Assembly (NCBI GenBank): GCA_910580225.1
Contig: CAJTXE010000020.1
Location: forward strand, 1-24,039
Direction of reading: 5' to 3'
DNA: 24,039 nt
Source of the DNA: an uncultured Acetatifactor sp.
Lineage (GTDB): Bacteria; Bacillota; Clostridia; Lachnospirales; Lachnospiraceae
The notes under the pieces were generated by a model. It saw nothing but the letters and a program-made list of their open reading frames with translations. It had not been told where the DNA came from and did not search any database. Below, one piece after another: positions 1 to 6,710 of this stretch; position 1 is the stretch's first letter, and every line of letters starts with the position of its first letter. Position numbers and translations under genes: made by a program.

Positions 1-30
1 CTTTATTTTGGAATTTTCAGGGTTGCATTA

Positions 31-47
31 CTGTTCATTTGTCAAGG
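31..47 (-). promoter_or_regulatory. boxA-like antitermination motif (tentative)
   Basis: Read on the minus strand the segment is CCTTGACAAATGAACAG. It loosely resembles the boxA sequence (TGTTCTTTGAAAA in Bacillus) found in rRNA leaders and bound by NusB/NusE. It lies about 50 nt downstream of the start expected from the promoter at 100-128, a sensible place for boxA. The match is weak, and the TTGACA in it could instead be a -35 element whose -10 would be poor. Confidence 0.22.
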
Positions 48-99
48 TTCAAATTGTTTTGCATTTCATCGCTTCGTTGTTTTCATCGACAACTTTGAT

Positions 100-128
100 A
101 GGATATCATATCTTCATCTCATTGTCAA
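100..128 (-). promoter_or_regulatory. SigA-type promoter, third of three tandem leftward promoters
   Basis: On the minus strand there is a perfect -35 TTGACA (128-123), a 17-nt spacer and a -10 TATCCT (105-100), four of six to consensus. It points to the left edge. The weak -10 makes it less certain than the other two. Confidence 0.45.
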
Positions 129-209
129 TATCTTTTTTTCATTTTTTGCCATTTATTTTTGAGCTGTGTTTATGTTCAAATCTAATGGCTAAATCTCACA
201 ACGTTTTTC

Positions 210-239
210 ATTTTACCATAACCCTTTGCAGTTTGTCAA
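210..239 (-). promoter_or_regulatory. SigA-type promoter, second of three tandem leftward promoters
   Basis: On the minus strand there is a perfect -35 TTGACA (239-234), an 18-nt spacer and a -10 TAAAAT (215-210), five of six to consensus. It fires leftward into sequence with no reading frame. Confidence 0.55.
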
Positions 240-369
240 CAACTTTTTACATTTTTTTCAAATTACTAATTGTATTCAAATTCTCTATGTTGTTTGTAAA
301 ACATGCGCTGTAAGTTTCAGTAAAATACGCCTCTGAAAAAAATGGTACATTTCCGCAGCGAACTTAATC

Positions 370-398
370 AGTATAATGTAATTCACTTCAAATGTCAA
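370..398 (-). promoter_or_regulatory. Strong SigA-type promoter, first of three tandem leftward promoters
   Basis: On the minus strand there is a perfect -35 TTGACA (398-393), exactly 17 nt of spacer and a -10 TATACT (375-370). The stretch just upstream (about 400-440) is A-rich on the minus strand, like an UP element. This is the best promoter in the left region. Confidence 0.65.
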
Positions 399-593
399 TA
401 CCTAATTCCACTTTTTCTTTTTCAGAATCTCTTAATTTGCTTTTTTGCCAGCAGCACTTTCATAAGTATCTATAAATCCAGAAAAACAACATCTTTTCAA
501 TTGAGCCGAAAGGACAGAACGGATCTTATTTACTACCTGCCGCAAATCTATGGAGCGTAGATAGCTCATTAAGGTTACACATTTGTTCAAAAT

Positions 594-633
594 AAAAAAA
601 CAAGAACATATTTTTCTATGTTCTTGTTTTTTT
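594..633 (-). terminator. Rho-independent terminator of tRNA-Ser (usable in both directions)
   Basis: A perfect 17-bp inverted repeat (594-610 pairing with 617-633) encloses a 6-nt loop. The stem ends in A7/T7, so a run of U follows the GC-containing part on either strand. It lies 11 bp past the 3' end of the tRNA and separates it from the leftward promoters. Confidence 0.88.
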
Positions 634-644
634 GGTAAAAATAG

Positions 645-732
645 CGGAGAAAGAGGGATTTGAACCCTCGCGCCGGTTGCCCGACCTACACCCTTAGCAG
701 GGGCGCCTCTTCGGCCTCTTGAGTATTTCTCC
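645..732 (-). tRNA. tRNA-Ser (anticodon GCT)
   Basis: The minus strand folds as a class II tRNA of 88 nt. The acceptor stem is GGAGAAA/TTTCTCC and the discriminator is G. The anticodon stem CGCCC/GGGTG holds anticodon GCT at 698-696, there is a long variable arm typical of serine tRNAs, and the T arm is GAGGG-TTCAAAT-CCCTC. It reads AGC and AGU codons. The CCA end is not encoded. It has its own promoter and terminator. Confidence 0.95.
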
Positions 733-759
733 TCAATCCGAACTGCTGTACCAATCTTC

Positions 760-796
760 ATTATATGTGTGCGGTGATCCACAGCACACATATAAT
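760..796. repeat. 13-bp perfect inverted repeat at the tRNA-Ser promoter
   Basis: The arms 760-772 (ATTATATGTGTGC) and 784-796 (GCACACATATAAT) are exact reverse complements around an 11-nt centre that can itself add three pairs (GTG/CAC). The repeat overlaps the edge of the -10 box and the expected transcription start, and ends 27 bp before the mature tRNA. It could be an operator or a leader hairpin. Confidence 0.75.
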
Positions 797-822
797 TATA
801 CACAAGTAATTTGATTTGTCAA
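795..822 (-). promoter_or_regulatory. SigA promoter of tRNA-Ser
   Basis: On the minus strand there is a perfect -35 TTGACA (822-817), a 16-nt spacer and a perfect -10 TATAAT (800-795). The start is expected near 787, about 55 nt before the tRNA 5' end. The rest of the 733-899 gap is AT-rich with no gene. No clear terminator for the fumarase operon is visible there. Confidence 0.8.
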
Positions 823-899
823 TTCCTTTTTTATATATTTTCAAATTATAATATAAAAATCCGATGAAAAATATTGAAATGAATCATTCCGTTTACATT

Positions 900-1454
900 T
901 TACGCTTCTCTGCAGTATTGACAGATAGCAGTTTCATACAAATCATTTCCTGCGGCATCCATTACTACAATTACAGGGAATTCCCTTACTTCCAATTTTC
1001 GAATTGCTTCTGTCCCCAAATCATCAAACGCTATCACCTCTGACGCAATAATAGAACGGGAAAGCAAAGCCCCTGCACCTCCAACAGCTGCAAAGTAAAT
1101 GGCACCGTTACGCACAATCGCATCCTTTACTTCCTGACTTCTCTTTCCTTTCCCAATCATTCCTTTCAGCCCCATATCCAGCAATGTAGGAGCATACTTA
1201 TCCATTCGACTTGCCGTAGTAGGACCTGCTGATCCGATTGCCCTGCCCTCTCTTGCCGGCGATGGCCCCATATAATAAATGACATTATTTCGAATATCCA
1301 TCGGAAGCTGCTCATTGGCACCCACCATCTCAAAAATCCTTTTATGCGCAGCATCTCTTGCTGTGTAGATAGTTCCTGTAAGATATACATAGTCTCCCGC
1401 CCGAAGAGAATTCGCCTCTTCTTCTGTCAACGGTACCGTGATGTGTCTGTCCAT
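900..1454 (-). CDS. Fumarate hydratase class I, beta (C-terminal type) subunit
   Basis: The 184-residue protein matches the C-terminal half of class I (iron-sulfur) fumarases, here a separate subunit as in many anaerobes. It works with the alpha subunit encoded just upstream to interconvert fumarate and L-malate in the cytoplasm. The conserved GPTTASRMDKYAP stretch (about 77-89) and the following GMIGKGKRS loop are family hallmarks for substrate binding. Start: ATG at 1454 behind a TGGAGG ribosome binding site. It lies 97 bp after the alpha gene and is the last gene of the operon. The same fold serves L(+)-tartrate dehydratase beta (TtdB), a common alternative label; tartrate use cannot be excluded from sequence alone. 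Confidence 0.9.
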   Translation of the reverse strand: MDRHITVPLTEEEANSLRAGDYVYLTGTIYTARDAAHKRIFEMVGANEQLPMDIRNNVIYYMGPSPAREGRAIGSAGPTTASRMDKYAPTLLDMGLKGMIGKGKRSQEVKDAIVRNGAIYFAAVGGAGALLSRSIIASEVIAFDDLGTEAIRKLEVREFPVIVVMDAAGNDLYETAICQYCREA

Positions 1455-1551
1455 TCTAAAGCCTCCACATTTCTCTTAATTTGTAGTTTACCAGCTTTCA
1501 CACATATGTTTCTGCTCCATCAGACGACGTTTGCTTTCTGACACTCTTTTA

Positions 1552-2394
1552 TTACAGAATTCTTACTGCATGCCGGTTTACATGACAGCACATATTAACA
1601 GCCACCGGAAGCCCTGCAATATGTGTGGGATAAGTGTTGATGTTCACCGCCAGCGCAGTAACAGTTCCTCCCAGCCCGCCAGGTCCGATACCGGAACGAT
1701 TGACTCTTTCCAAAATCTCTTTCTCCAGCTCACAGATATATGCAATATCGGAATGCCTGTTTACAGGCCGTGTCAACGCTTCTTTTGCCATCAAAGCACA
1801 CTTTTCAAAAGTTCCTCCGATTCCCACTCCTACTACCAGCGGCGGGCAGGCATTTGGTCCTGCTTCTTTCACTGCCGTTACCACAGCATTCTTTACTCCC
1901 TCGATCCCGTCTGCCGGTTTGAGCATAAACACCCTGCTCATGTTTTCACTTCCAAATCCCTTGGGAGCCACAGTTATTTTAACATTGTCCCCCTGCGTAA
2001 TGGAATAATGAATAACCGCCGGGGTATTATCTTTGGTGTTCTCTCTGTAAACAGGATCTTTTACCACTGATTTTCTTAGATATCCCTCCTGGTATCCCTG
2101 CCGAACCCCTTCATGGATAGCAGCTTCCAGCGCCCCATCCACAAAATGCACCTCCTGCCCTACTTCAACGAAAACAACCGCCATCCCTGTATCCTGACAT
2201 ATTGGAATCATATCCTCACCAGCTATCTTTGAATTCTCCTTCAGCTGGGTCAAAATCTGCTTCCCTAAAGGAGATTCCTCTGCATCCACAGCATTCCGCA
2301 TAGCCTCCTGCATATCCGCGGACAAAAAATGGTTTGCTTCTATACACATTTCCTTGACCGCCTCAGTAACCTTGCTGACACTCAAATCTCTCAT
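1552..2394 (-). CDS. Fumarate hydratase class I, alpha (iron-sulfur) subunit
   Basis: The 280-residue protein is the usual length of the separate alpha subunit of class I fumarases, which hold a catalytic 4Fe-4S cluster. Probable cluster ligands are C66 in PICQDTG, C183 in NACPP and C269 or C270 in NMCCHVNRH; the GIGGTFEKC and GPGGLGG loops are also typical. The reading frame stays open 20 codons further upstream, into the HIT gene. The chosen ATG at 2394 begins MRDLSVSKV, has AGGGAG four bases upstream and leaves an 11-bp gap after the HIT gene. The enzyme is oxygen-sensitive in known members, in keeping with an anaerobe. The alternative is the L(+)-tartrate dehydratase alpha subunit. Confidence 0.9.
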   Translation of the reverse strand: MRDLSVSKVTEAVKEMCIEANHFLSADMQEAMRNAVDAEESPLGKQILTQLKENSKIAGEDMIPICQDTGMAVVFVEVGQEVHFVDGALEAAIHEGVRQGYQEGYLRKSVVKDPVYRENTKDNTPAVIHYSITQGDNVKITVAPKGFGSENMSRVFMLKPADGIEGVKNAVVTAVKEAGPNACPPLVVGVGIGGTFEKCALMAKEALTRPVNRHSDIAYICELEKEILERVNRSGIGPGGLGGTVTALAVNINTYPTHIAGLPVAVNMCCHVNRHAVRIL

Positions 2395-2405
2395 CTCTGC
2401 TCCCT

Positions 2406-2816
2406 TTACCCCATAATTTGTTTTCTTGTAGCTTCCAGTTCCTCCTGTGTACATTTTCCCGGCACCCAGTTAATCCGCTGACCATCCTCCTGATACCTCG
2501 GAATGATATGGATATGAAAATGAGAAACCGTCTGTCCTGCTGCTACGCCATTATTCTGCACCAGATTTATTCCGTCGCACAGAAGCCTCTCCTTCATATT
2601 CTGGGCCATACGTTTCGCCACAATCAATGCTCTGGATGCTGTTTCTTCCGGAAGTTCAAAAAGATCCGCCGCATGCTCTTTCGGCAAAATCAGTGCATGC
2701 CCTTTTGTAGCAGGTCCAACATCAAGGATAATCCGGAAATCTTTATCCTCATATATCGTTTCGGACGGAATCTCTCCATTTGCAATTCTGCAAAAAATAC
2801 AGTCTTCTTTTTTCAT
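2406..2816 (-). CDS. HIT family protein (HinT-like nucleotide hydrolase)
   Basis: The 136-residue protein carries the histidine triad HFHIHIIP (H99, H101, H103) that gives the family its name. C6-x2-C9 with H48 and H99 can form the structural zinc site seen in many bacterial HinT proteins. Such proteins hydrolyse nucleoside phosphoramidates and related AMP-linked compounds, in the cytoplasm; the cellular substrate is usually unknown. Start: ATG at 2816 with CGGAGG eight bases upstream. It sits between the flavodoxin-SCP2 gene (24-bp gap) and fumarase alpha (11-bp gap), so it is co-transcribed with them, but no functional link to fumarate is evident. The family assignment is secure; the substrate is not. 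Confidence 0.93.
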   Translation of the reverse strand: MKKEDCIFCRIANGEIPSETIYEDKDFRIILDVGPATKGHALILPKEHAADLFELPEETASRALIVAKRMAQNMKERLLCDGINLVQNNGVAAGQTVSHFHIHIIPRYQEDGQRINWVPGKCTQEELEATRKQIMG

Positions 2817-2840
2817 CCATTGTACCTCCGAGTATCCATT

Positions 2841-3839
2841 TTATGTTTCCTCAAACACAAACAGCTCATCTAACATCCGCAAAGCCGCAAAATCTCCCTT
2901 TGCTTTCATCGCCCCTGACATAAATGCTCTCTGAAAAGTCATTCTGCCATTTACAATATCCTCCATAACGGATTTTGCAAGCTGCATTTCCACATCGGCT
3001 TTTTCCCCAGTCCCATAACTGCATTCCAATCGTGACCCATTGATTTCCAAAACCAATTTCTTCTTTTTATTCTCTATCAACAGAGCATATTCTGTCCGTA
3101 CTCCTGGCTTAGGTCTGAATGCCTTCCGCAGAGGCGCAAAATATTCTTCTTCATTATCTGCCTCTTCTTCACTCAGCATATCGCGAAACAGACTGGTCAA
3201 TTCCTGAATATCCTGTTTCTGCCGCTGTACATAACCGTCATCAGAAACATATTGAGACAGCTGTTCCGTCTCCTGCGGTGTCAGATTCGTGCTTTTCGGA
3301 ACAGCCACTTTCTGCTTTACTGCCTGGTTGCTTGCCGGAAAACAGGCAATATGTTGATTGATGGAACGATACATATTCTCTGCCTTCTTTTCGATAATTT
3401 TGATATACTGTTCATTCATCTCAAGCATAACAGTATTTTCTATATATCCGCAAATACCGCTGCAAGGTAATCCTCCCAAAATCTCCCACGCAGTAGACAG
3501 ATTCAGCTTTGCCTCCCGTTCTCCATAAGTTGTTGACATAACTACAGGACACATATAGATTTGAGCGATTTTACTCTTATCGCCAAAAAGCCAGCAGGCA
3601 TCCAGAAACTGCTGCATATATCCGCCAATACCATACCATTCTACTGTAGCTGCCAAAATAACACCATCCGCATCCTTTAAAGTCTGCGGAAGAGTCGGAA
3701 TGGTATTCTTACATTCATATAAATTATAACGGATAACATTAACTCTCAGTTCTTCCAGAATCTCCTGCATTTTATTAATAACGAACAGAGTAGGGTCGTC
3801 AATAATACCTCTCCCTCCATAATAAATATTAATATTCAA
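2841..3839 (-). CDS. Flavodoxin-like domain fused to an SCP2-type lipid-binding domain
   Basis: The 332-residue protein has two parts. Residues 1-160 look like the flavodoxin/NADPH-dependent FMN reductase fold: a first strand NINIYYGG, then DADGVILAATVEWYGIGGYMQQFLDAC, the usual flavin-contacting loop. Residues 235-330 resemble the SCP2 sterol-carrier fold (EYALLIENKKKKLVLEING, then a helix ending in FMSGAMKAKGDFAALRML). The linker is charged and probably flexible. The start is inferred to be TTG at 3839, preceded by GAGGTG seven bases upstream; it puts the first beta-strand at the N-terminus. It is first in the operon with HIT and fumarase. A perfect 12-bp palindrome, AACATATATGTT (3869-3880), lies in the 100-bp upstream gap and could be an operator. 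The electron donor and ligand are unknown. Confidence 0.78.
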   Translation of the reverse strand: MNINIYYGGRGIIDDPTLFVINKMQEILEELRVNVIRYNLYECKNTIPTLPQTLKDADGVILAATVEWYGIGGYMQQFLDACWLFGDKSKIAQIYMCPVVMSTTYGEREAKLNLSTAWEILGGLPCSGICGYIENTVMLEMNEQYIKIIEKKAENMYRSINQHIACFPASNQAVKQKVAVPKSTNLTPQETEQLSQYVSDDGYVQRQKQDIQELTSLFRDMLSEEEADNEEEYFAPLRKAFRPKPGVRTEYALLIENKKKKLVLEINGSRLECSYGTGEKADVEMQLAKSVMEDIVNGRMTFQRAFMSGAMKAKGDFAALRMLDELFVFEET

Positions 3840-3939
3840 AATTACACCTCACCGGCTTTCCTTACCATAACATATATGTTTCTTTTCCTTAAATCTCGAT
3901 TCTTCTACTATAAAACAGAATTCCTTTTCTCAGACACTG

Positions 3940-4533
3940 TCAGGGTCCTGCGACCTGTCTTCTGCGTTGCAGCAAACAGATTGCTGCTGCAACCAAAAAA
4001 CCTGTAAGCAGGCCTCCAATATGAGCTGCATTATCGATATTACGGCCCGTAAAACCGCTGTACAGGGAATAGAGTATCATCAGCAACACTCTGACAGGCG
4101 TCACATTCTCCATTTTTCTGTCAGAAAACAGTACCATGGCAAGCAGCACTCCGTCCAGGCCAAATATGGCACCGCTGGCTCCAAGCGATGCAGATATATC
4201 TCCTGTTGTCACTTTAGCATACAGCGACAGCAAATTCCCGCCAATTCCTGAAACCATATATAAAATTGCATACCTGACATGCCCCACCTCTTTTTCAATC
4301 ATAGCCCCCAGAAAATAGAGAATCAACATATTGTTAAAAAGATGATTCATGCCGCTGTGAAGAAACATTGCCCATATAATCCTGTCATATTCCTGACCTG
4401 CCAACACACTGAAAGCATCCAACCGCCCCCGGCTGTATAAGAAATCTCCTGTAACAGCACACAGGATATATACCAAAACATTAACCGCTACCAAGGACGT
4501 GCTTACGATTGGCTGATCGCTCCATCTTTTCAA
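3940..4533 (-). CDS. Rhomboid family intramembrane serine protease
   Basis: The 197-residue membrane protein has about six hydrophobic segments. The catalytic pair is clear: S120 in GASGAIFG and H171 in AAHIGGLLTG. The HxxxxHxxxN element that helps form the oxyanion site is present (H59, H64, N68). Rhomboids cleave single-pass membrane proteins within or near the membrane segment. The start is TTG at 4533 with AGGAGG ten bases upstream; no ATG precedes the first membrane segment. It follows the FHA gene by 74 bp in the same direction, with no terminator seen, so it may be the last gene of the Tad operon. The short TadE-type minor pilins, each with one N-terminal membrane helix, are possible but unproven substrates. 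Confidence 0.92.
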   Translation of the reverse strand: MKRWSDQPIVSTSLVAVNVLVYILCAVTGDFLYSRGRLDAFSVLAGQEYDRIIWAMFLHSGMNHLFNNMLILYFLGAMIEKEVGHVRYAILYMVSGIGGNLLSLYAKVTTGDISASLGASGAIFGLDGVLLAMVLFSDRKMENVTPVRVLLMILYSLYSGFTGRNIDNAAHIGGLLTGFLVAAAICLLQRRRQVAGP

Positions 4534-4607
4534 CAGTTTCAGTCCTCCTGCCTTTCAGTATCAAACCAATTCTATCATATCTAAGCACGTTTTTCAATCA
4601 AAATACA

Positions 4608-5762
4608 TCAGCGGAAAATAAAAGCTGCCTTTCCGCATCTGATTTCATCTCCCTCCTCCAGCGTTTTCTTTTCATATGGCTGCATTTGCAAGCCGTTTCG
4701 GAAAGTGCCATTTGTAGAGTTTAAATCTTCCAAAAAAAATTTACCATCCGCACTTGTAATTCGGGCATGAATCCTGCTGACAGAATCATCCTCCAATACC
4801 AGATCCACCTCACTTCTTTTCTTGCCAATCAACCATACTGGTTTGTCAAGACTTGCAAGCAATTTGCCCTCGGGAGTTATCAGTCTGTGGTATCGTCCTT
4901 CCAATTCAGGTTTTTCTTCAATATAAACGGTCCGCCCATAAGGATTCTTTTCATAAGAAACCTCCTCTGCAACAGCATATTCTGTCATGGCCTCCTGCAT
5001 GGTTTGCCTGTATTCTTCACGTGACTTTCTGTTTCGGTTCTTTTTACCTTCCAAAATTCCCAGAATTCCTTTTCTTCCCTCCTTTGCAGGCTTCTGCAAT
5101 GCTTCTGTCTGTTTCGGTTCCGGAACGGCAGCTTCAACCATCACATCTCTGTTCCTCTCTTCCTCTACGATCTTCTCTTCCAGTACGGTACACACCAATT
5201 CCGGAATTTTAGTTTCCTCCAGACATCCCGCATCTTCAAAAATCTGTGCCTGCAGGTAAACTTCGCCATTGCGCTCCAATCTCTCATACATACGATAAAC
5301 ACAATCTACCAATACCTCATCATCATAATCAATATGTTCTACCCAAAACTCCATCAGTTTTAAAAAACTGGAATCGCCTTCATAATACGGAACATAAAGG
5401 AAAGAAAACACGTTACTCTCCAAGTCCTGAAAAATCTGCTCCGGATACCACAAAATATTATTCATATCCAAAAGATATCGCCCCAGTTCCTGCTGTACCT
5501 GTTTCAGGCTCCACACAAAATCCCTCACCCATTCTCTGTTAATACTGCGGCTGCCATATAAAAATGCCAGATTCTGTCTCGAAGATATATTGTAGTACAG
5601 GTAAGCAATACCATTAATATAACGCAGATTGCATGGAAGAAGTCCTTTTATCTGACACCTGCTCAGAATACAATATTGGTACTTTCTTTCTTCCGGTATT
5701 TTATCCAGCTGTATTCTCTCATAATTGCTGTTTAAACTCCTCACATATTCTATGTTCAGCAT
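4608..5762 (-). CDS. DUF6382 and FHA domain protein of the Tad locus
   Basis: The 384-residue cytoplasmic protein has an N-terminal domain (about 1-180) resembling DUF6382, a family recalled beside FHA domains in Clostridia. A polar, Lys/Glu-rich linker (about 190-290) follows, then a C-terminal FHA domain (294-384). The FHA core motifs are visible: LIGKKRSEVD, SVSRIHARI (S329, R330, H332) and LNSTNGT (348-354), which bind phosphothreonine peptides. This implies a Ser/Thr kinase partner, not found in this window. Start: ATG at 5762, behind GAGG that overlaps the TadE stop codon; the gap is 9 bp, so it is in the Tad operon. A role in phospho-dependent control of pilus assembly is inference. 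Confidence 0.85.
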   Translation of the reverse strand: MLNIEYVRSLNSNYERIQLDKIPEERKYQYCILSRCQIKGLLPCNLRYINGIAYLYYNISSRQNLAFLYGSRSINREWVRDFVWSLKQVQQELGRYLLDMNNILWYPEQIFQDLESNVFSFLYVPYYEGDSSFLKLMEFWVEHIDYDDEVLVDCVYRMYERLERNGEVYLQAQIFEDAGCLEETKIPELVCTVLEEKIVEEERNRDVMVEAAVPEPKQTEALQKPAKEGRKGILGILEGKKNRNRKSREEYRQTMQEAMTEYAVAEEVSYEKNPYGRTVYIEEKPELEGRYHRLITPEGKLLASLDKPVWLIGKKRSEVDLVLEDDSVSRIHARITSADGKFFLEDLNSTNGTFRNGLQMQPYEKKTLEEGDEIRCGKAAFIFR

Positions 5763-5771
5763 ACAGAAACC

Positions 5772-6215
5772 TCACTTTTCCATTGCTTTATGCGCTTTAC
5801 GGCACATTCTGATAAATGTTACCGGTGCCAGACGGCTGTATTCATACTCTGCCTGTGCAGTCCAGATACTTCCTGAACCCCAAAAATTCAAACCCGGAAA
5901 TGGAAAGGCAAGCTGCCCACTTCCTTTTGCTGAAAAACGGTTTTTCTTAAGGGAAGCATTCAGTCCCGTAAACTCCCATACAGCATATTTATCTCGGTAC
6001 ATCTCGGACATCCTTCTTTGCACCGCATTCTGTATCATTGCTGTATCTCCGGCTTCTTCCAGGCTTCCCCATAATGCCATAGCCCCCAAATCCTGTTCCA
6101 TCAGGCATCTGTTGTACTGAAACAACATAAAATAAATAACAAACAGGATTGACGCCATGGTAATGGGAAATATAAGTGCTGCTTCCACTGTCATATATGC
6201 ATTTTCCATTTTCAT
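5772..6215 (-). CDS. tadE: TadE-family minor pilin
   Basis: The 147-residue protein has a very short N-terminus, then a membrane helix (about 9-30) beginning ENAYMTVEAALIFPI, the usual TadE pattern. The likely prepilin cleavage point is A6/Y7, placing Glu at +5. The rest is probably outside the membrane, with a few aromatic strands and no cysteine pair except near the tail. TadE proteins are pseudopilins needed for Tad pilus assembly. Start: ATG at 6215 with AAGGGGG upstream. It lies 63 bp after the second prepilin peptidase and 9 bp before the FHA gene, and is a second, smaller relative of the 337-residue TadE-like protein upstream. Confidence 0.85.
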   Translation of the reverse strand: MKMENAYMTVEAALIFPITMASILFVIYFMLFQYNRCLMEQDLGAMALWGSLEEAGDTAMIQNAVQRRMSEMYRDKYAVWEFTGLNASLKKNRFSAKGSGQLAFPFPGLNFWGSGSIWTAQAEYEYSRLAPVTFIRMCRKAHKAMEK

Positions 6216-6278
6216 TTGATACCCCCTTATAACCGTCCTCTCTCGTCTCTGTGACTGATTTTGATACGAATCTCTGCA

Positions 6279-6710
6279 CTATAGCTGCTCAGAACACCAT
6301 AACAGCCAGGCAGCCGTCAAAAAGGGAAGAAACGGAATTCTGGTATTCCGTCCCACTTTGTGCAATGCCAACAATACAAGCGAAAAGAATGCAATCAACA
6401 ACAAACCGGCTGCAAAAACCAGCAGACTCCCCCTGCCAGACAGAATTCCCAGAAACAACAGAACCATACCATCACCATATCCTGCTTTTTTTGTGACAAG
6501 AGCTGTCACCAAAAGCACAATTCCCGGCAGCATCCCCCCAAGAATATCAAACAGCGGACTCTGCTGATAAACAGATACAATGATCGCCATTATACCACCT
6601 GGCAAAAGCATCCAGACAGGTACACTGCGTTTCCTGATATCCATAACACTGCTAGCCAACAGCCAAGTTGCCGTCATTATTGTAATCCACACTCTTCTTT
6701 CCCCTTTCAT
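6279..6710 (-). CDS. Second prepilin peptidase (A24 family, TadV/CpaA-like)
   Basis: The 143-residue polytopic membrane protein belongs to the short type IV prepilin peptidases, which are aspartic proteases. Both catalytic aspartates are visible: D24 in MDIRKRSVP and D80 in GYGD. A later RIPFLPF segment matches the conserved end of the fold. There is no N-terminal methylase domain, as usual for Tad peptidases. Start: ATG at 6710 overlaps the TGA stop of the upstream gene (ATGA) with no good ribosome binding site, so translation is probably coupled. It sits between two TadE-like genes and may be dedicated to processing them, while the first peptidase (13894-14397) handles Flp1; that split is speculation. 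Confidence 0.87.
   Translation of the reverse strand: MKGERRVWITIMTATWLLASSVMDIRKRSVPVWMLLPGGIMAIIVSVYQQSPLFDILGGMLPGIVLLVTALVTKKAGYGDGMVLLFLGILSGRGSLLVFAAGLLLIAFFSLVLLALHKVGRNTRIPFLPFLTAAWLLWCSEQL

Larger units (their letters stand above)
1..593. other. AT-rich non-coding region, probable leader of a leftward stable-RNA operon
   Basis: No convincing protein gene is visible on either strand. The open frames on the plus strand (8-313 and 342-560) lack a ribosome binding site and read as Phe/Leu/Ser-rich low-complexity sequence. On the minus strand there are three tandem TTGACA-type promoters, all firing toward position 1, and a boxA-like motif near the left edge, with no leftward reading frame between them and the edge. 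Multiple strong promoters, an A-rich stretch upstream of the first and a long untranslated leader are typical of rRNA operons in Firmicutes. The product itself lies outside the window, so the rRNA assignment is inference. Confidence 0.5.

Noticed and set aside
8..560. Plus-strand open frames at 8-313 and 342-560
   Set aside because: Low-complexity Phe/Leu-rich products, no ribosome binding site, and they overlap minus-strand promoter elements.
432..803. Minus-strand open frame spanning the tRNA-Ser gene
   Set aside because: It runs through a tRNA and its terminator; no family resemblance and no start signal.
1455..1551. Possible small gene between the fumarase subunits
   Set aside because: The 97-bp gap shows only a ribosome binding site for the beta subunit; no start with a plausible frame.
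2395..2454. Longer fumarase alpha starting at 2454
   Set aside because: The extra 20 residues are encoded within the HIT gene and look random; the ATG at 2394 has a better ribosome site.
3840..3939. SigA promoter and palindrome operator for the fumarase operon
   Set aside because: TTAAGG-17-TATGGT is too far from consensus; the AACATATATGTT palindrome is AT-rich and short enough to be chance, so it is only noted.
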